Positions 1 through 9,120 of a stretch of DNA of 64,000 nucleotides are shown here, one piece after another. The position numbers and the translations under genes were made by a program. Within the stretch, counting starts at the first letter, position 1, and each line of letters begins with the position of its first letter. This stretch comes from Pseudomonas fluvialis (GTDB lineage: Bacteria > Pseudomonadota > Gammaproteobacteria > Pseudomonadales > Pseudomonadaceae), in NCBI RefSeq assembly GCF_014207935.1, contig NZ_JACHLL010000002.1, positions 305,865-369,864 on the forward strand, in the 5' to 3' direction. The notes beneath the pieces were generated by a model. It made no database searches and had not been told where the DNA came from. It saw nothing but the letters and a program-made list of their open reading frames with translations.

Positions 1-2994
1 GGCGCCCTGCGCCCCGCCCACACCCAGTGCGTACAGGCCGCTGGCGACGTTGGCGCCGGTCAGCGACAGGCTGTAGCTGGTCGAGCCCGGGCCATCGCTG
101 CCGTAGTCGGTCACGGCGGCGAAGTTGTCGGCAAAGTTCGCCGACACCGAGGCCACACCGACCGGGTCGCTGTCGCCATCGGTTTCCGTGCCCAGCGGAC
201 GGGTTTCGTCCAGCACCAGGGCATCGGCCTGCGCATTGCTCACCGACGCAACCGGACCGTCGTCGTCAAAACTGAACACGCTGCTTTCGCTGACGTCCTC
301 TTCTCCGGTCGTACTGCGATTGATCAAGTCCACCGTCGCCGAGCGGGTGATGCTGTCACCATCGGCATCTTCGACCGTGACGCTGTATTGCAACTGCACG
401 GCGCCATCCTCGGCCAGGAGCAACTGCAATGCTTCGTCGTGCAGGCTGTCGTCGCCATGCTGCAACGGCTCATACAGGGTCGTCTGCAGCTGATAGTTAG
501 GCGCGGCCAGCGTTCCCAGGTTGACGATCTCGATAGTGAAGACATCTTGACCGTCCTCATCCACGCCCCGCAGCAGTGTTTCGCCGTCTTTGACGAGGGT
601 GATCGAGCCACCGTCAATGGCTTCAAGCGTTGTCGCCAGCTCGCCACTCTCCGGGAAGCCTACAAAGCTCAGGCTGCCGGTAGTCTGCCCGGCACCATCG
701 GAACCGTAACTGGCCATGGCACTGAACAGGCTCAACAGACCGCCTTGCGTTGTATTCAGACTGGTGGTCACCTGCCCCAGGCCAGGCGCATCGCCATCCG
801 TATTGCCGTCCGAATCAACCTCGCCGTCGGCCAGCCGCTCGTCGCCTTCGGTTTCGTCCACGTTGACCTGCAGGGCGGCCAGTTCTTCTGTCGAAGCCTC
901 GGCCCTGACAGTCAGAGCCGGACCGTCGTCGTCGAAGCTGAAGACCGAGGTTTCGCTGTCAGCCAGGGTGATCTGAGCCGAATCGCTGACGCTGTCACCA
1001 TCGGCATCCACACGAGTTACCGTGTACTGCAGTTGCAACACACCACCCTGGGTCAGCAGCAGATCGAGCGCTTCGTCGAAAGCCGCCTGATTACCATGTT
1101 CCAGGGCTTCAAACAGGGTGGTCTGCAGTTGCAGCACACCGTCGACCTCGACAATCTTGATGCTGAACACCACATCATTGTCGGCATCCACGCCCTGCAA
1201 CTCGGTACCACTCACGGCCTTCAGGGTAATAGCACCGCCATCGGTGGCAGTCAGACTGGTGAGCACACCACTGCCGGACACACCGACAAAACTCATCACA
1301 CCGCTAGTATTGCCAGGGCCGTCCGAGCCATAGCTACCACTGGCAGCAAACAGGGCCACCAAGCCGCCACTGATGCTGGTCGTCGTCTGAGCCAGAGCAC
1401 TCGGCGGGCCGGCGATATCGTCGTTGCTATAGCTGTCCGGGCTTTCACCGTTCGCATAACGGTCAGCGTCACCGGTGGTTTCATCCAGGCTACTGGTCAG
1501 GCCACGCAGATCAGCCTCACCGGCCACGCTGACATCCAGGGTCGGCGCGTCGTCGCGCAGCACCAGCAGGCCTCCCAGATTCAGCGAGGCACTGGCCGTA
1601 TCACCGTCACCATCCTGAACACTGGCCACCAGCTCAATCAGGCCTCCGCCAATAGCGATGGGCTCATCGCTATCCAGGGCATCGGGATGGCGCACAGAAC
1701 GCAGCTGATCCCAGGCCACATCGCCGCTTTCATTGACAGTGAGACGGAATGCCACCAGCGCGGGATCACCACCCACCCAGCCCTCAAGCATGCCGCCATT
1801 GAGGTGCAACTCGATGCCAGAGCCGGTCGCGGAATCCACCAAACCGCTATCGAGGTTGTTGATCTTCAGCGCATAGCTCAGGGACCCGCCATCGGCGCCC
1901 AGAACGGAGGAAAATGCCGATGCGAAATTGGCAACATCGTCAAACGCGAAGTTGCTTTCATCAACGACCAACGCGCGCAGCTCGCGATCGGCCAGTTCGA
2001 TGCTCGGCGCATCATCATTGATCAGCGCATCCAGCGAGACGGTTGGCGATACATCGCCATCGAGATCGAACATGCGCACCAGGAAGCTCTCGCCCACCTG
2101 ATCGGCGCTGCCACTGCCACTACCGCTGTGATCGAGAGTATTGTCGCTGAGGCTATAAACCCAGTTGCCGGCCGCATCGACCGTCAAGATGCCGTACTGG
2201 CCCTGTACCACGCCGCCATTGGTGACATCCACCCAGTTGCCGTTGACGTCCTGGATCTGCACGGACGACACCCCGTCCGGGGAGTTGATGACCAGATTGC
2301 CGCTCGCCTGCTCGGCCTGGCTTGTCGGATTGGAGCCATCAGCCAGGGCCTCTTCGTCAACGACCGCAGGCCCGGTGACAATCGTACCGTTGGCATCTTC
2401 GTATTCGATCTCGATGTCCGGCGTGAAGTCCGGGACTATCACCGGCTCTGGATCAGGAATCGCCGCTGGCTCCGGATCTGGAAACTCGGGGCCGCTGCTG
2501 ATGCCTTCGGTGGGATAACCGATTACCGGATCAAGCGCTCCGGCCGTTTCGGCGAGCAGGACAAACGAGTGTCCGCCACCCACACCACCTGCACCACCTG
2601 CACCACCGGCGCCACCAGCTCCGGGGCCGGCTGCAGTAGCCTCACCGACCTGGGTCGGGTCTACACCCGCCTCGATGGCAGCTTGCAATTGCTCGACATC
2701 GGTCAGCTCACTCTGGCTGGGCGGGGCCGGTGGGGCATCGTCGGCGCCGGCATCCGGCACAGCGCTACCACCACCCGCGAGCATCTGCTCATCGAGGGTC
2801 AGCGAGCTATCGCGCCCGACCGTCAGTTCACCGCCATTGGTCAGGCGGATGGCTATCGCACCGGCAGCACCGGTAACGATCTGCTCACCGGCAAAGACCC
2901 GGTCACCTTCAGCGAGGGGACGGCGAGTTCCATCGCCTGCTACCGCAAACACCTCGCCGACAACTGTTCTGACGACACCAATCAAAGTAGCCAT
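1..2994 (-). CDS. lapA: Giant LapA-type adhesin, N-terminal part (partial)
   Basis: The open frame starts at the ATG at 2994, which has a GGAGGA ribosome site, and runs 998 codons without a stop to the left window edge, so the 3' end is missing. Residues 1-100 look like the retention module that anchors LapA-family adhesins in the outer membrane. T120-A-A-G123 is a classic LapG protease site, followed by a Gly/Ala linker and a GGHSFVLL segment. From about residue 320 come at least three large T1SS-143/VCBS-like repeats of about 200 residues, each with FDDDGP, a DET/DE motif, YGSDG and a DADGDS motif. It is divergent from lapEBC, its expected secretion apparatus. In the known system c-di-GMP acting through LapD/LapG controls its release; lapD and lapG are not in this window. 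LapA, LapF or MapA-like cannot be told apart without the rest. Confidence 0.88.
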   Translation of the reverse strand, partial: MATLIGVVRTVVGEVFAVAGDGTRRPLAEGDRVFAGEQIVTGAAGAIAIRLTNGGELTVGRDSSLTLDEQMLAGGGSAVPDAGADDAPPAPPSQSELTDVEQLQAAIEAGVDPTQVGEATAAGPGAGGAGGAGGAGGVGGGHSFVLLAETAGALDPVIGYPTEGISSGPEFPDPEPAAIPDPEPVIVPDFTPDIEIEYEDANGTIVTGPAVVDEEALADGSNPTSQAEQASGNLVINSPDGVSSVQIQDVNGNWVDVTNGGVVQGQYGILTVDAAGNWVYSLSDNTLDHSGSGSGSADQVGESFLVRMFDLDGDVSPTVSLDALINDDAPSIELADRELRALVVDESNFAFDDVANFASAFSSVLGADGGSLSYALKINNLDSGLVDSATGSGIELHLNGGMLEGWVGGDPALVAFRLTVNESGDVAWDQLRSVRHPDALDSDEPIAIGGGLIELVASVQDGDGDTASASLNLGGLLVLRDDAPTLDVSVAGEADLRGLTSSLDETTGDADRYANGESPDSYSNDDIAGPPSALAQTTTSISGGLVALFAASGSYGSDGPGNTSGVMSFVGVSGSGVLTSLTATDGGAITLKAVSGTELQGVDADNDVVFSIKIVEVDGVLQLQTTLFEALEHGNQAAFDEALDLLLTQGGVLQLQYTVTRVDADGDSVSDSAQITLADSETSVFSFDDDGPALTVRAEASTEELAALQVNVDETEGDERLADGEVDSDGNTDGDAPGLGQVTTSLNTTQGGLLSLFSAMASYGSDGAGQTTGSLSFVGFPESGELATTLEAIDGGSITLVKDGETLLRGVDEDGQDVFTIEIVNLGTLAAPNYQLQTTLYEPLQHGDDSLHDEALQLLLAEDGAVQLQYSVTVEDADGDSITRSATVDLINRSTTGEEDVSESSVFSFDDDGPVASVSNAQADALVLDETRPLGTETDGDSDPVGVASVSANFADNFAAVTDYGSDGPGSTSYSLSLTGANVASGLYALGVGGAQGA

Positions 2995-3452
2995 GAATCC
3001 ATCCTCCGCGCCGCAGTCGAATCTGACCGCAATAGCAATAAGTCAGGCAGCTCTGCGGATACCGGATATTCAGCAGGACGTGATCAAACTTGATGGGCGT
3101 AGGCACACACAAAAAGCACACAGTGACGAAAAAATGGCACCCTGTCTGCCATACAACTACCCGTCAATTCACTCCTGATTCGTTCCGCCAGAGTTCTGAC
3201 TAACCATCGTTTAGAAGCCGACGAACGGTGCAAAACCCCTGATTCGTATGGACTTCTACGTTCAAGATTGGTCCTGATCCCCAGCTCTGCATAAGATTTT
3301 TTCTTCATAAAAGTTGCGTCTTTTTTTTCTAAGCTACGCTCAAGGATGTTCTTAGCTATTGAGTGTCTGTTAAGTCCCCCCGTTCGAATTGGCAGGAAAT
3401 GCCAATTAATTGGCGGCACAATTCGAACACTCTTAATAAAGGAGATACCCTC
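2995..3452. promoter_or_regulatory. Divergent adhesin/secretion promoter region
   Basis: This 458-bp gene-free stretch separates the adhesin and lapE starts and must hold both divergent promoters. It is more AT-rich than its neighbours, with an A/T-rich run around 3297-3330. The only clear structure is the nested palindrome at 3382-3428. No convincing coding sequence was found on either strand: open frames crossing it are shadows or lack a ribosome site. Confidence 0.6.
3382..3428. promoter_or_regulatory. Nested palindrome with FleQ-box-like core
   Basis: Outer arms GTTCGAATTG (3382-3391) and CAATTCGAAC (3419-3428) are perfect inverted repeats. They enclose the perfect 14-bp palindrome GCCAATTAATTGGC at 3401-3414, and an extra ATTGGC at 3388-3393 can pair with GCCAAT. 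The core matches 11 of 14 positions of the FleQ consensus as I remember it (GTCaNTAAAtTGAC). FleQ is the c-di-GMP-responsive regulator of adhesin and exopolysaccharide genes in Pseudomonas. The site ends 24 bp before lapE, so it could also fold as a hairpin in the lapE leader. Confidence 0.55.
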
Positions 3453-4811
3453 ATGCGCGTACTCACTCCGCTCTGGAGCGCCATGCTGGTTGCCATGGCA
3501 AGCACATCGCTTCACGCAATGACTCTCACCGAGGCCATTCAGAGCACTCTGGACAACCACCCCGAGATCGCTGCCAGCGCCAGCAGCCGACTGGTTGCCG
3601 ATGAAGATGTGAAGGTTGCCAAGGGGGGATACCTGCCAACCGTGGACCTGCTCTCCGGCTATGGGCGTGAACACACTGACAGCCCTTCGACTCGTGTGCC
3701 CGTGGGCAGCCACAACACCGAGACCCTGACCTACAGCACGAATGAGCTACGTCTGCGGCAGATGCTGTTCGACGGTTTCAATACACCCAATGAAGTCGCA
3801 CGCACCGAAGCAGTGGTGAACTCGCGTGCCTATTACCTGCTGGGTACCGCCGAGAGCCTGGCCCTGCGCACCGTCGAGGTTTACCTCGATGTTCTGAAGC
3901 GCCGCGAAATGGTTTCGCTGGCAGAAAACAACCTGCGAGCCCACCAGCGCGTACATGATCAGATAAGCATGCGCAGCGACCAGGGTGTTGGCAGTACCGC
4001 CGACCGTGACCAGTCCGCCGCCCGCCTGGCCCTCGCGCAGAACAACCTGTACACCGAGCAGGTCAACCTGCGCGACGCCGAAGCCAACTTCTTCAGCGCC
4101 ACCGGACGCATGGCCGATGAACTGGAGTCGCCGGCCTCGATCAAGGGCGAGGTTCCCGAAGACGTCAACAGTGCCCGCCAGGTGGTGATCAGCAACAACC
4201 CCTACCTGAAATCGGCCCAAGCCGATGTGCAGGCCGCCGAGAAGCAGTACGAAGTGGCCAAGTCGCCCTTCTATCCGCGCTTTGACGCGGAATTGGCCAC
4301 CTCGGCAGGTGAGAACAACGCCGGCGACGAAGGCCACGACAATGGCTGGCGAGCCGCCGTGGTGATGAACTACAACCTGTTCAATGGCATGCGTGACAAG
4401 GCCCGCCTGCAGGGAGCCGCCTACCAGATCAACGAAGCCATGGACATCCGCAACAACGCCCTGCGAGTCCTCAACGAAAACCTCAACCTGGCCTGGAACG
4501 CCCTGGAGAATGCCCGCCTGCAAACTCCCAAGGCGCGCGACTATGCTGAATACAGCGCCAGCACCCGTGAGGCCTATCAACAGCAATTCAGCCTCGGCCA
4601 GCGCACCCTGCTCGACCTACTCGACAGTGAGAACGAACTGTTCACCGCCAACCGACGCTACACCGAAGTGCGCTATATCGAAGAGTTCTCCATGTATCGC
4701 CTGATGGCGGCCATGGGTGAGCTGTTGCGCAAGCAGGGGGTCGTGGTGCCGGCGGAAGCAGTCGCCCTGACTGAGATCAAGAGCGAGGCGAGCCTGCCCA
4801 ATCTGAAGTAG
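3453..4811 (+). CDS. lapE: TolC-like outer-membrane channel of the adhesin type I secretion system
   Basis: This 452-residue protein starts at the ATG behind AAAGGAGA. It has a Sec signal peptide ending near the A-M-T junction (residues 1-24), then the two-fold TolC arrangement: long alpha-helical stretches and a repeat, with motifs such as NNLRAHQRVHDQISMRSDQG and the C-terminal LLDLLDSENELF typical of type I secretion TolC homologues. It should form the trimeric channel through which the adhesin at 1-2994 is secreted and in which its N-terminus is retained. lapB follows after 22 bp, forming lapE-lapB-lapC, the gene order known in Pseudomonas fluorescens. An upstream extension to 3363 exists, but it lacks a ribosome site and would spoil the signal peptide. 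Confidence 0.9.
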   Translation: MRVLTPLWSAMLVAMASTSLHAMTLTEAIQSTLDNHPEIAASASSRLVADEDVKVAKGGYLPTVDLLSGYGREHTDSPSTRVPVGSHNTETLTYSTNELRLRQMLFDGFNTPNEVARTEAVVNSRAYYLLGTAESLALRTVEVYLDVLKRREMVSLAENNLRAHQRVHDQISMRSDQGVGSTADRDQSAARLALAQNNLYTEQVNLRDAEANFFSATGRMADELESPASIKGEVPEDVNSARQVVISNNPYLKSAQADVQAAEKQYEVAKSPFYPRFDAELATSAGENNAGDEGHDNGWRAAVVMNYNLFNGMRDKARLQGAAYQINEAMDIRNNALRVLNENLNLAWNALENARLQTPKARDYAEYSASTREAYQQQFSLGQRTLLDLLDSENELFTANRRYTEVRYIEEFSMYRLMAAMGELLRKQGVVVPAEAVALTEIKSEASLPNLK

Positions 4812-4833
4812 TTGTCACGCAGGAGCCGTACCC

Positions 4834-6993
4834 TTGACCAGCATGGCGCAAGCAGCCGGCACGGATCGCGACCCACGCCAGAGTCATGACGATCCATTAC
4901 TAGATGGCCTGCTGATTCTCTGTCAGCAGCACAACCGCAGCGCCAGCCGGGCCAGCCTGACGGCTGGCCTGCCGCTGCCCAACCAGCGCCTCACCCCCGA
5001 CCTACTGGCCCGTTCCGCCGCTCGGGCGGGCCTGCAGGCACGTCTGCTACGCCGTGAGCTCAAGCACATTTCCGCACTCAACCTGCCCGTGCTGCTGCTG
5101 CTCAACGACGGCACCAGTGCCGTGCTCAAGCGCTGGAAGGACGACCAGGCACTGATCCTGCCCTGCGAAGCAGAAGGCGGCGAACAATGGGTGGAGCGCA
5201 GCGCACTGGCCGAGGCCTACTCCGGACGGGCTCTATACGCACGGCCGCGCCACGAGCTGGAAGAGCTGCGCGAGCCGCTGCTGCCGCGCGTCAACGCCTG
5301 GTTCCGCGACACCCTCAAACTGTCACGCTGGCTGTACTCCGATGCCGTGCTGGCCAGCCTGATGATCAACCTGCTGGGCCTGATGATCCCGCTGTTCGTC
5401 ATGCAGACCTACGACCGAGTGGTGCCCAACCAGGCCACCTCCACCCTCTGGGTGCTGACCATCGGCTTGCTGATCGGCACGCTATTCGAGCTGCTGCTGC
5501 GGGTATTGCGCGCCTACCTGCTGGACATGGCCGGCAAGAAGACCGACGTGGTGCTCTCGGCCACCCTATTCGAGCGCATCACCGGCATGTCCATGGCCGC
5601 CCGCCCGGCCACCATTGGTGGTTTCGCCCAGAGCATCCACGACTTCCAGGGCCTGCGCGAATTTCTCACGGCGGTCACCCTCACCAGCCTGATCGACCTG
5701 CCATTTGCCCTGCTGATGATGCTGGTGATCGGCCTGCTCGGTGGGCCGCTGGTGATCATCCCGCTGATCGCCTTCCCGATCACTGCCATGTTTGCCCTGG
5801 TCATCCAGGCGCGCCTACGCGACACCGTGAAAAAGAGCCTGAGCCTAGGCGCCGAACGCCAGGCCCTGCTAATCGAAACCCTGGCGGGGCTGGAAACTCT
5901 GAAGGCCTGTGGCGCCGAAAGTGAACGCCAGCATCGCTGGGAAACCACTCACGGAGCGCTGACCCGCCTCGACAGCCATGCCCGCAATCTTGCCTCGATC
6001 GCCACCAACGGCACCCTGTTCCTGCAACAAATGGCCGGCATGGCCACCATCATCGGCGGGGTCTACCTGATCATCGACGGACAGATGAGCGTCGGCGCCC
6101 TGGTCGCCTGCTACATGCTCGGCAGCCGGGTCATGGCACCACTGGGACAGATTGCCAGCCTGATCACCCGCTATCAGCAAGCGCGTCTGACCATGACCAG
6201 CACAGATGCGCTGATGGCGCTGCCCCAGGAGCGCAACGCCGAGCAAAGGCCGCTGGAACGCACACGCCTGCATGGCGCCATCGATGCCCGCCAGTTGAGC
6301 TTTCGCTACCCCGGGCAAAGCAGCAACGCCCTGAGCAATATCAGCCTGCATATCAAGCCTGGCGAGCGCATCGGCATCATCGGTCGCAGCGGCTCGGGCA
6401 AGAGCACCCTGGCGCGACTGCTGATGAACTACTACAACCCCGACGAAGGCCAGCTGCTGGTCGATGGCCTGGACCTGCGCCAACTGGACGTTGCCGACCT
6501 GCGCCACCAGATCGGTTATGTCGCCCACGATCTGCCGCTGCTGTCTGGCAGCCTGCGCGACAACCTGACCCTCGGCGCCCACTACGTCAGCGACGAGCAC
6601 ATGCTGGAAGTTGCCAATATCACGGGCGTGACCGAGCTGGCCCGCCAGCACCCACAAGGCTTCGACCGCCCCGTGGGTGAGCGTGGTCAGCTGCTCTCCG
6701 GAGGCCAGCGGCAGATGGTGCTGCTGGCCCGCGCCCTGCTCCTCGATCCACCGATCCTGCTGCTGGACGAACCCACCAGCTCGATGGACAACACCAGTGA
6801 AGACGCCCTGCGTCAGCGCCTGGTGGAATGGTCGAAAGGCAAAACCCTGCTGCTGATTACCCACCGCGCCTCGATGCTTGCCCTGGTCGAGCGCCTGGTG
6901 GTGCTGGACAACGGGCATGTGGTGGCCGACGGCCCGAAGGAAGCGGTGATCGATGCTCTGCGCAAAGGCCGGGTCGGCCCGGCGCTGGGTTAG
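4834..6993 (+). CDS. lapB: Type I secretion ABC transporter for the adhesin
   Basis: This 719-residue inner-membrane permease/ATPase starts at TTG 4834, eight bases after AGGAG. The next ATG (4843) is too far from that site, so a rare TTG start is likely. Residues 20-140 form a C39-like domain without a recognisable catalytic Cys/His pair, as in transporters of large RTX adhesins that keep the domain for substrate binding. Transmembrane helices follow between about 170 and 440. The ATPase has Walker A G517-RSGSGKST, signature LSGGQ at 621 and Walker B ending in D645-E. With lapC and lapE it forms the secretion complex. The sequence matches LapB of Pseudomonas throughout by memory of the family. 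Confidence 0.92.
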   Translation: MTSMAQAAGTDRDPRQSHDDPLLDGLLILCQQHNRSASRASLTAGLPLPNQRLTPDLLARSAARAGLQARLLRRELKHISALNLPVLLLLNDGTSAVLKRWKDDQALILPCEAEGGEQWVERSALAEAYSGRALYARPRHELEELREPLLPRVNAWFRDTLKLSRWLYSDAVLASLMINLLGLMIPLFVMQTYDRVVPNQATSTLWVLTIGLLIGTLFELLLRVLRAYLLDMAGKKTDVVLSATLFERITGMSMAARPATIGGFAQSIHDFQGLREFLTAVTLTSLIDLPFALLMMLVIGLLGGPLVIIPLIAFPITAMFALVIQARLRDTVKKSLSLGAERQALLIETLAGLETLKACGAESERQHRWETTHGALTRLDSHARNLASIATNGTLFLQQMAGMATIIGGVYLIIDGQMSVGALVACYMLGSRVMAPLGQIASLITRYQQARLTMTSTDALMALPQERNAEQRPLERTRLHGAIDARQLSFRYPGQSSNALSNISLHIKPGERIGIIGRSGSGKSTLARLLMNYYNPDEGQLLVDGLDLRQLDVADLRHQIGYVAHDLPLLSGSLRDNLTLGAHYVSDEHMLEVANITGVTELARQHPQGFDRPVGERGQLLSGGQRQMVLLARALLLDPPILLLDEPTSSMDNTSEDALRQRLVEWSKGKTLLLITHRASMLALVERLVVLDNGHVVADGPKEAVIDALRKGRVGPALG

Positions 6994-7002
6994 GAACAGA
7001 AC

Positions 7003-8361
7003 ATGCCCAAGAAGCAAGACGAAATCGGCTATCGCGAGCGCATGCTGCAGGCCAGGAAGGACACCGAGTTCATGCCCGAAGTCGAGGGCACGATTCTCGA
7101 AGACAGCCCCTGGGCGGCGCGCTTCACCGTATGGGTAGTCTGCGCCCTGCTACTGGTCGCGCTGCTATGGGCCAAGTTTGCCGTACTCGATGAGGTCACC
7201 ACCGGCGAGGGCAAGGCGATTCCATCGAGCAAGGTACAGACCATCCAGAACCTCGAAGGCGGCATCGTTTCCGAAATCTTCATCCGCGAAGGCCAGGTAG
7301 TGAACAAGGGCGATACCCTGCTGCGCCTGGACGACACCCGCTTTCTCTCCAACCAGGGCGAAACCGAAGCCGATCGCCTGGCCCTGATTACCCGCGTCGA
7401 ACGCCTTTCGGCCGAAGCCGAAGGCCGTCCGGTGCAACTGCCCGACGAGATCGTCCAGCAGGCGCCACAACTGGTCGAGGACGAGTTGGCCCTCTACCGC
7501 TCGCGTCAACAGCGCCTCTCCAGCGACCTAAAGACCCTCGACGAACAGCTGCGCCAGAAGACCCAGGAGCTGGCCGAGTTCCGCTCCAAGGCGGCGCAAT
7601 ACCGCTCCAGCCTCGGTCTGATCCAGCAGGAACTGAACATGTCACAGCCGCTGGTGCAAACCGGCGCCATTTCTCCGGTGGAAATCCTTCGCCTGCGCCG
7701 CAGCGCCGTGGAAGTGCGCGGTTCGTTGGATGCCACGACCCTGGCCATCCCTCGCGCCGAAGCGGCCATCGACGAGATCAAGAGCAAGATGCAGAGCGTC
7801 GAGCTGGCCTTTCGCGAAGAAGCGCTCAAGGAACTCAACCAGGCCCGCACCGAACTGCAGAAGATCACCGCCACCAGCGTGGCCATCGAGGACAGGGTCA
7901 GCCGCACCACCGTGGTATCTCCCGTCCACGGCATCATCAAGCTGCTCAAGGTCAACACCATCGGCGGCGTGGTACAGCCCGGCAGTGACCTGGTGGAAAT
8001 CGTGCCGCTGGAAGACAGCCTGCTGATCGAGGCCAAGGTACGTCCGCAGGATGTCGCCTTCCTCCACCCTGGGCAGAAGGCCATGGTCAAGTTCAGCGCC
8101 TACGACTACACCATCTACGGCGGACTCAAGGCCAAGCTGGAAGTGATCAGCGCCGACACCATCACCGACGACGAAGGCCACAGTTTCTACCTGATTCAGG
8201 TGCGTACCGATAAGAGCCATCTGGGTAGCGATGAGAAACCCCTGCTGATCATCCCCGGCATGATTGCGACCGTGGACATCATCACCGGACAGAAGAGCGT
8301 ACTCGACTACCTGCTCAAACCGGTGCTTAAGGCCCGCTCCGAGGCCCTGCGCGAACGCTAA
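7003..8361 (+). CDS. lapC: HlyD-family membrane fusion protein of the adhesin secretion system
   Basis: This 452-residue periplasmic adaptor has one transmembrane helix near residues 42-64 (TVWVVCALLLVALLWAKF). A split lipoyl domain follows (QTIQNLEGGIVSEIFIREGQ is the typical first half) and then long coiled-coil segments between about 140 and 300. The C-terminal beta-barrel part contains TVVSPVHGIIKLLKVNTIGG and GGLKAKLEVISADT. It links the ABC transporter LapB to the LapE channel. It begins 9 bp after lapB and ends overlapping the convergent tapT by 4 bp, so no terminator separates the two. Confidence 0.92.
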   Translation: MPKKQDEIGYRERMLQARKDTEFMPEVEGTILEDSPWAARFTVWVVCALLLVALLWAKFAVLDEVTTGEGKAIPSSKVQTIQNLEGGIVSEIFIREGQVVNKGDTLLRLDDTRFLSNQGETEADRLALITRVERLSAEAEGRPVQLPDEIVQQAPQLVEDELALYRSRQQRLSSDLKTLDEQLRQKTQELAEFRSKAAQYRSSLGLIQQELNMSQPLVQTGAISPVEILRLRRSAVEVRGSLDATTLAIPRAEAAIDEIKSKMQSVELAFREEALKELNQARTELQKITATSVAIEDRVSRTTVVSPVHGIIKLLKVNTIGGVVQPGSDLVEIVPLEDSLLIEAKVRPQDVAFLHPGQKAMVKFSAYDYTIYGGLKAKLEVISADTITDDEGHSFYLIQVRTDKSHLGSDEKPLLIIPGMIATVDIITGQKSVLDYLLKPVLKARSEALRER

Positions 8362-8954
8362 GCATCGTGATTGCGCCGGTAGGTCTCTTCACCCATCGCC
8401 GCAATCTGCCCCTCAATCAACGCCTCGAACGGTCGCAACAGTGCACTGAAATCGGCTGATGCTTCCCAGCAATTGAGCACTTCAACAATCGCCTCCAGAG
8501 TCGACAAAGCTCCCGGCATCGGCGCTTTGCGTAGCCGGTAGCGCGACTCCAAGCCCTCTGGCAGGCACACCCGCGGCAGACTGGCCAACTGCGGATTGAG
8601 ATGCAGTAACTTGCGCGCCTTGCGCCAGGTTCCGTCGGGTACCACCAGCAGCGTCTGCCTGCCCTCCCCGGCACGCCACTCGCCAATCGGCCGGGCACCC
8701 TTCCCCGGAAACAGCAGCACCGGCTCGATATTGGGCTCTGCCAGCCAGCTATCCAACTCGGCAAAGCGTTCACCGATTTCCAGACGTGCCTGCTGCAACC
8801 CCAGAGCCGCCAGTCGCGCCGTGTTAAGGGCATGCCCTGCTTCGTCCTCATGCTGCAACAGCAACAAACGGGTGCGGCTGGACAGGCTGGGAATCAGCGG
8901 ACACAGGCAATGACGCAGGGGACGGCAGCAGGCAACACAACGGGGACGCGACAT
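8358..8954 (-). CDS. tapT: tRNA-uridine aminocarboxypropyltransferase (DTW domain)
   Basis: This 198-residue protein starts at MSRPRCVACCRPLRHCLC, whose cysteines form the usual N-terminal metal-binding motif of the family. The DTW signature appears as VVPDGTWRKARKLL around residues 125-138, and LSTLEA near 170 is also typical. TapT transfers the aminocarboxypropyl group of S-adenosylmethionine to U47 of tRNA, giving acp3U. A longer frame reaches 9002, but the chosen ATG puts the Cys motif at the N-terminus as in homologues. It overlaps the convergent lapC stop and is unrelated to adhesin secretion. Confidence 0.85.
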   Translation of the reverse strand: MSRPRCVACCRPLRHCLCPLIPSLSSRTRLLLLQHEDEAGHALNTARLAALGLQQARLEIGERFAELDSWLAEPNIEPVLLFPGKGARPIGEWRAGEGRQTLLVVPDGTWRKARKLLHLNPQLASLPRVCLPEGLESRYRLRKAPMPGALSTLEAIVEVLNCWEASADFSALLRPFEALIEGQIAAMGEETYRRNHDA

Positions 8955-9120
8955 CTGGACTCTCCGACAGACCCGCATTGTGCCACAGCCAATCTGCGGC
9001 AACTTGTCGCGCGCCCTTGTGTCGCGCGGCTATGGGTCATCTGCGACACAGGTGCCGCCGCACCTACAGTTCGCCACTTAATAAAAATCGATCCGTTTAA
9101 CGTTTCGCCAAGGAAATTCC

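Noticed and set aside
2581..2640. Short tandem CACCAC-like repeats
   Set aside because: They encode the Gly/Ala linker after the LapG site of the adhesin and are explained by codon repetition, not by a separate satellite.
388..3093. Long plus-strand open frame (901 codons) opposite the adhesin
   Set aside because: Its product has no recognisable domain, and it lies exactly opposite the clear retention-module/T1SS-143 adhesin. High GC and repeated codon patterns leave the antisense frame free of stops.
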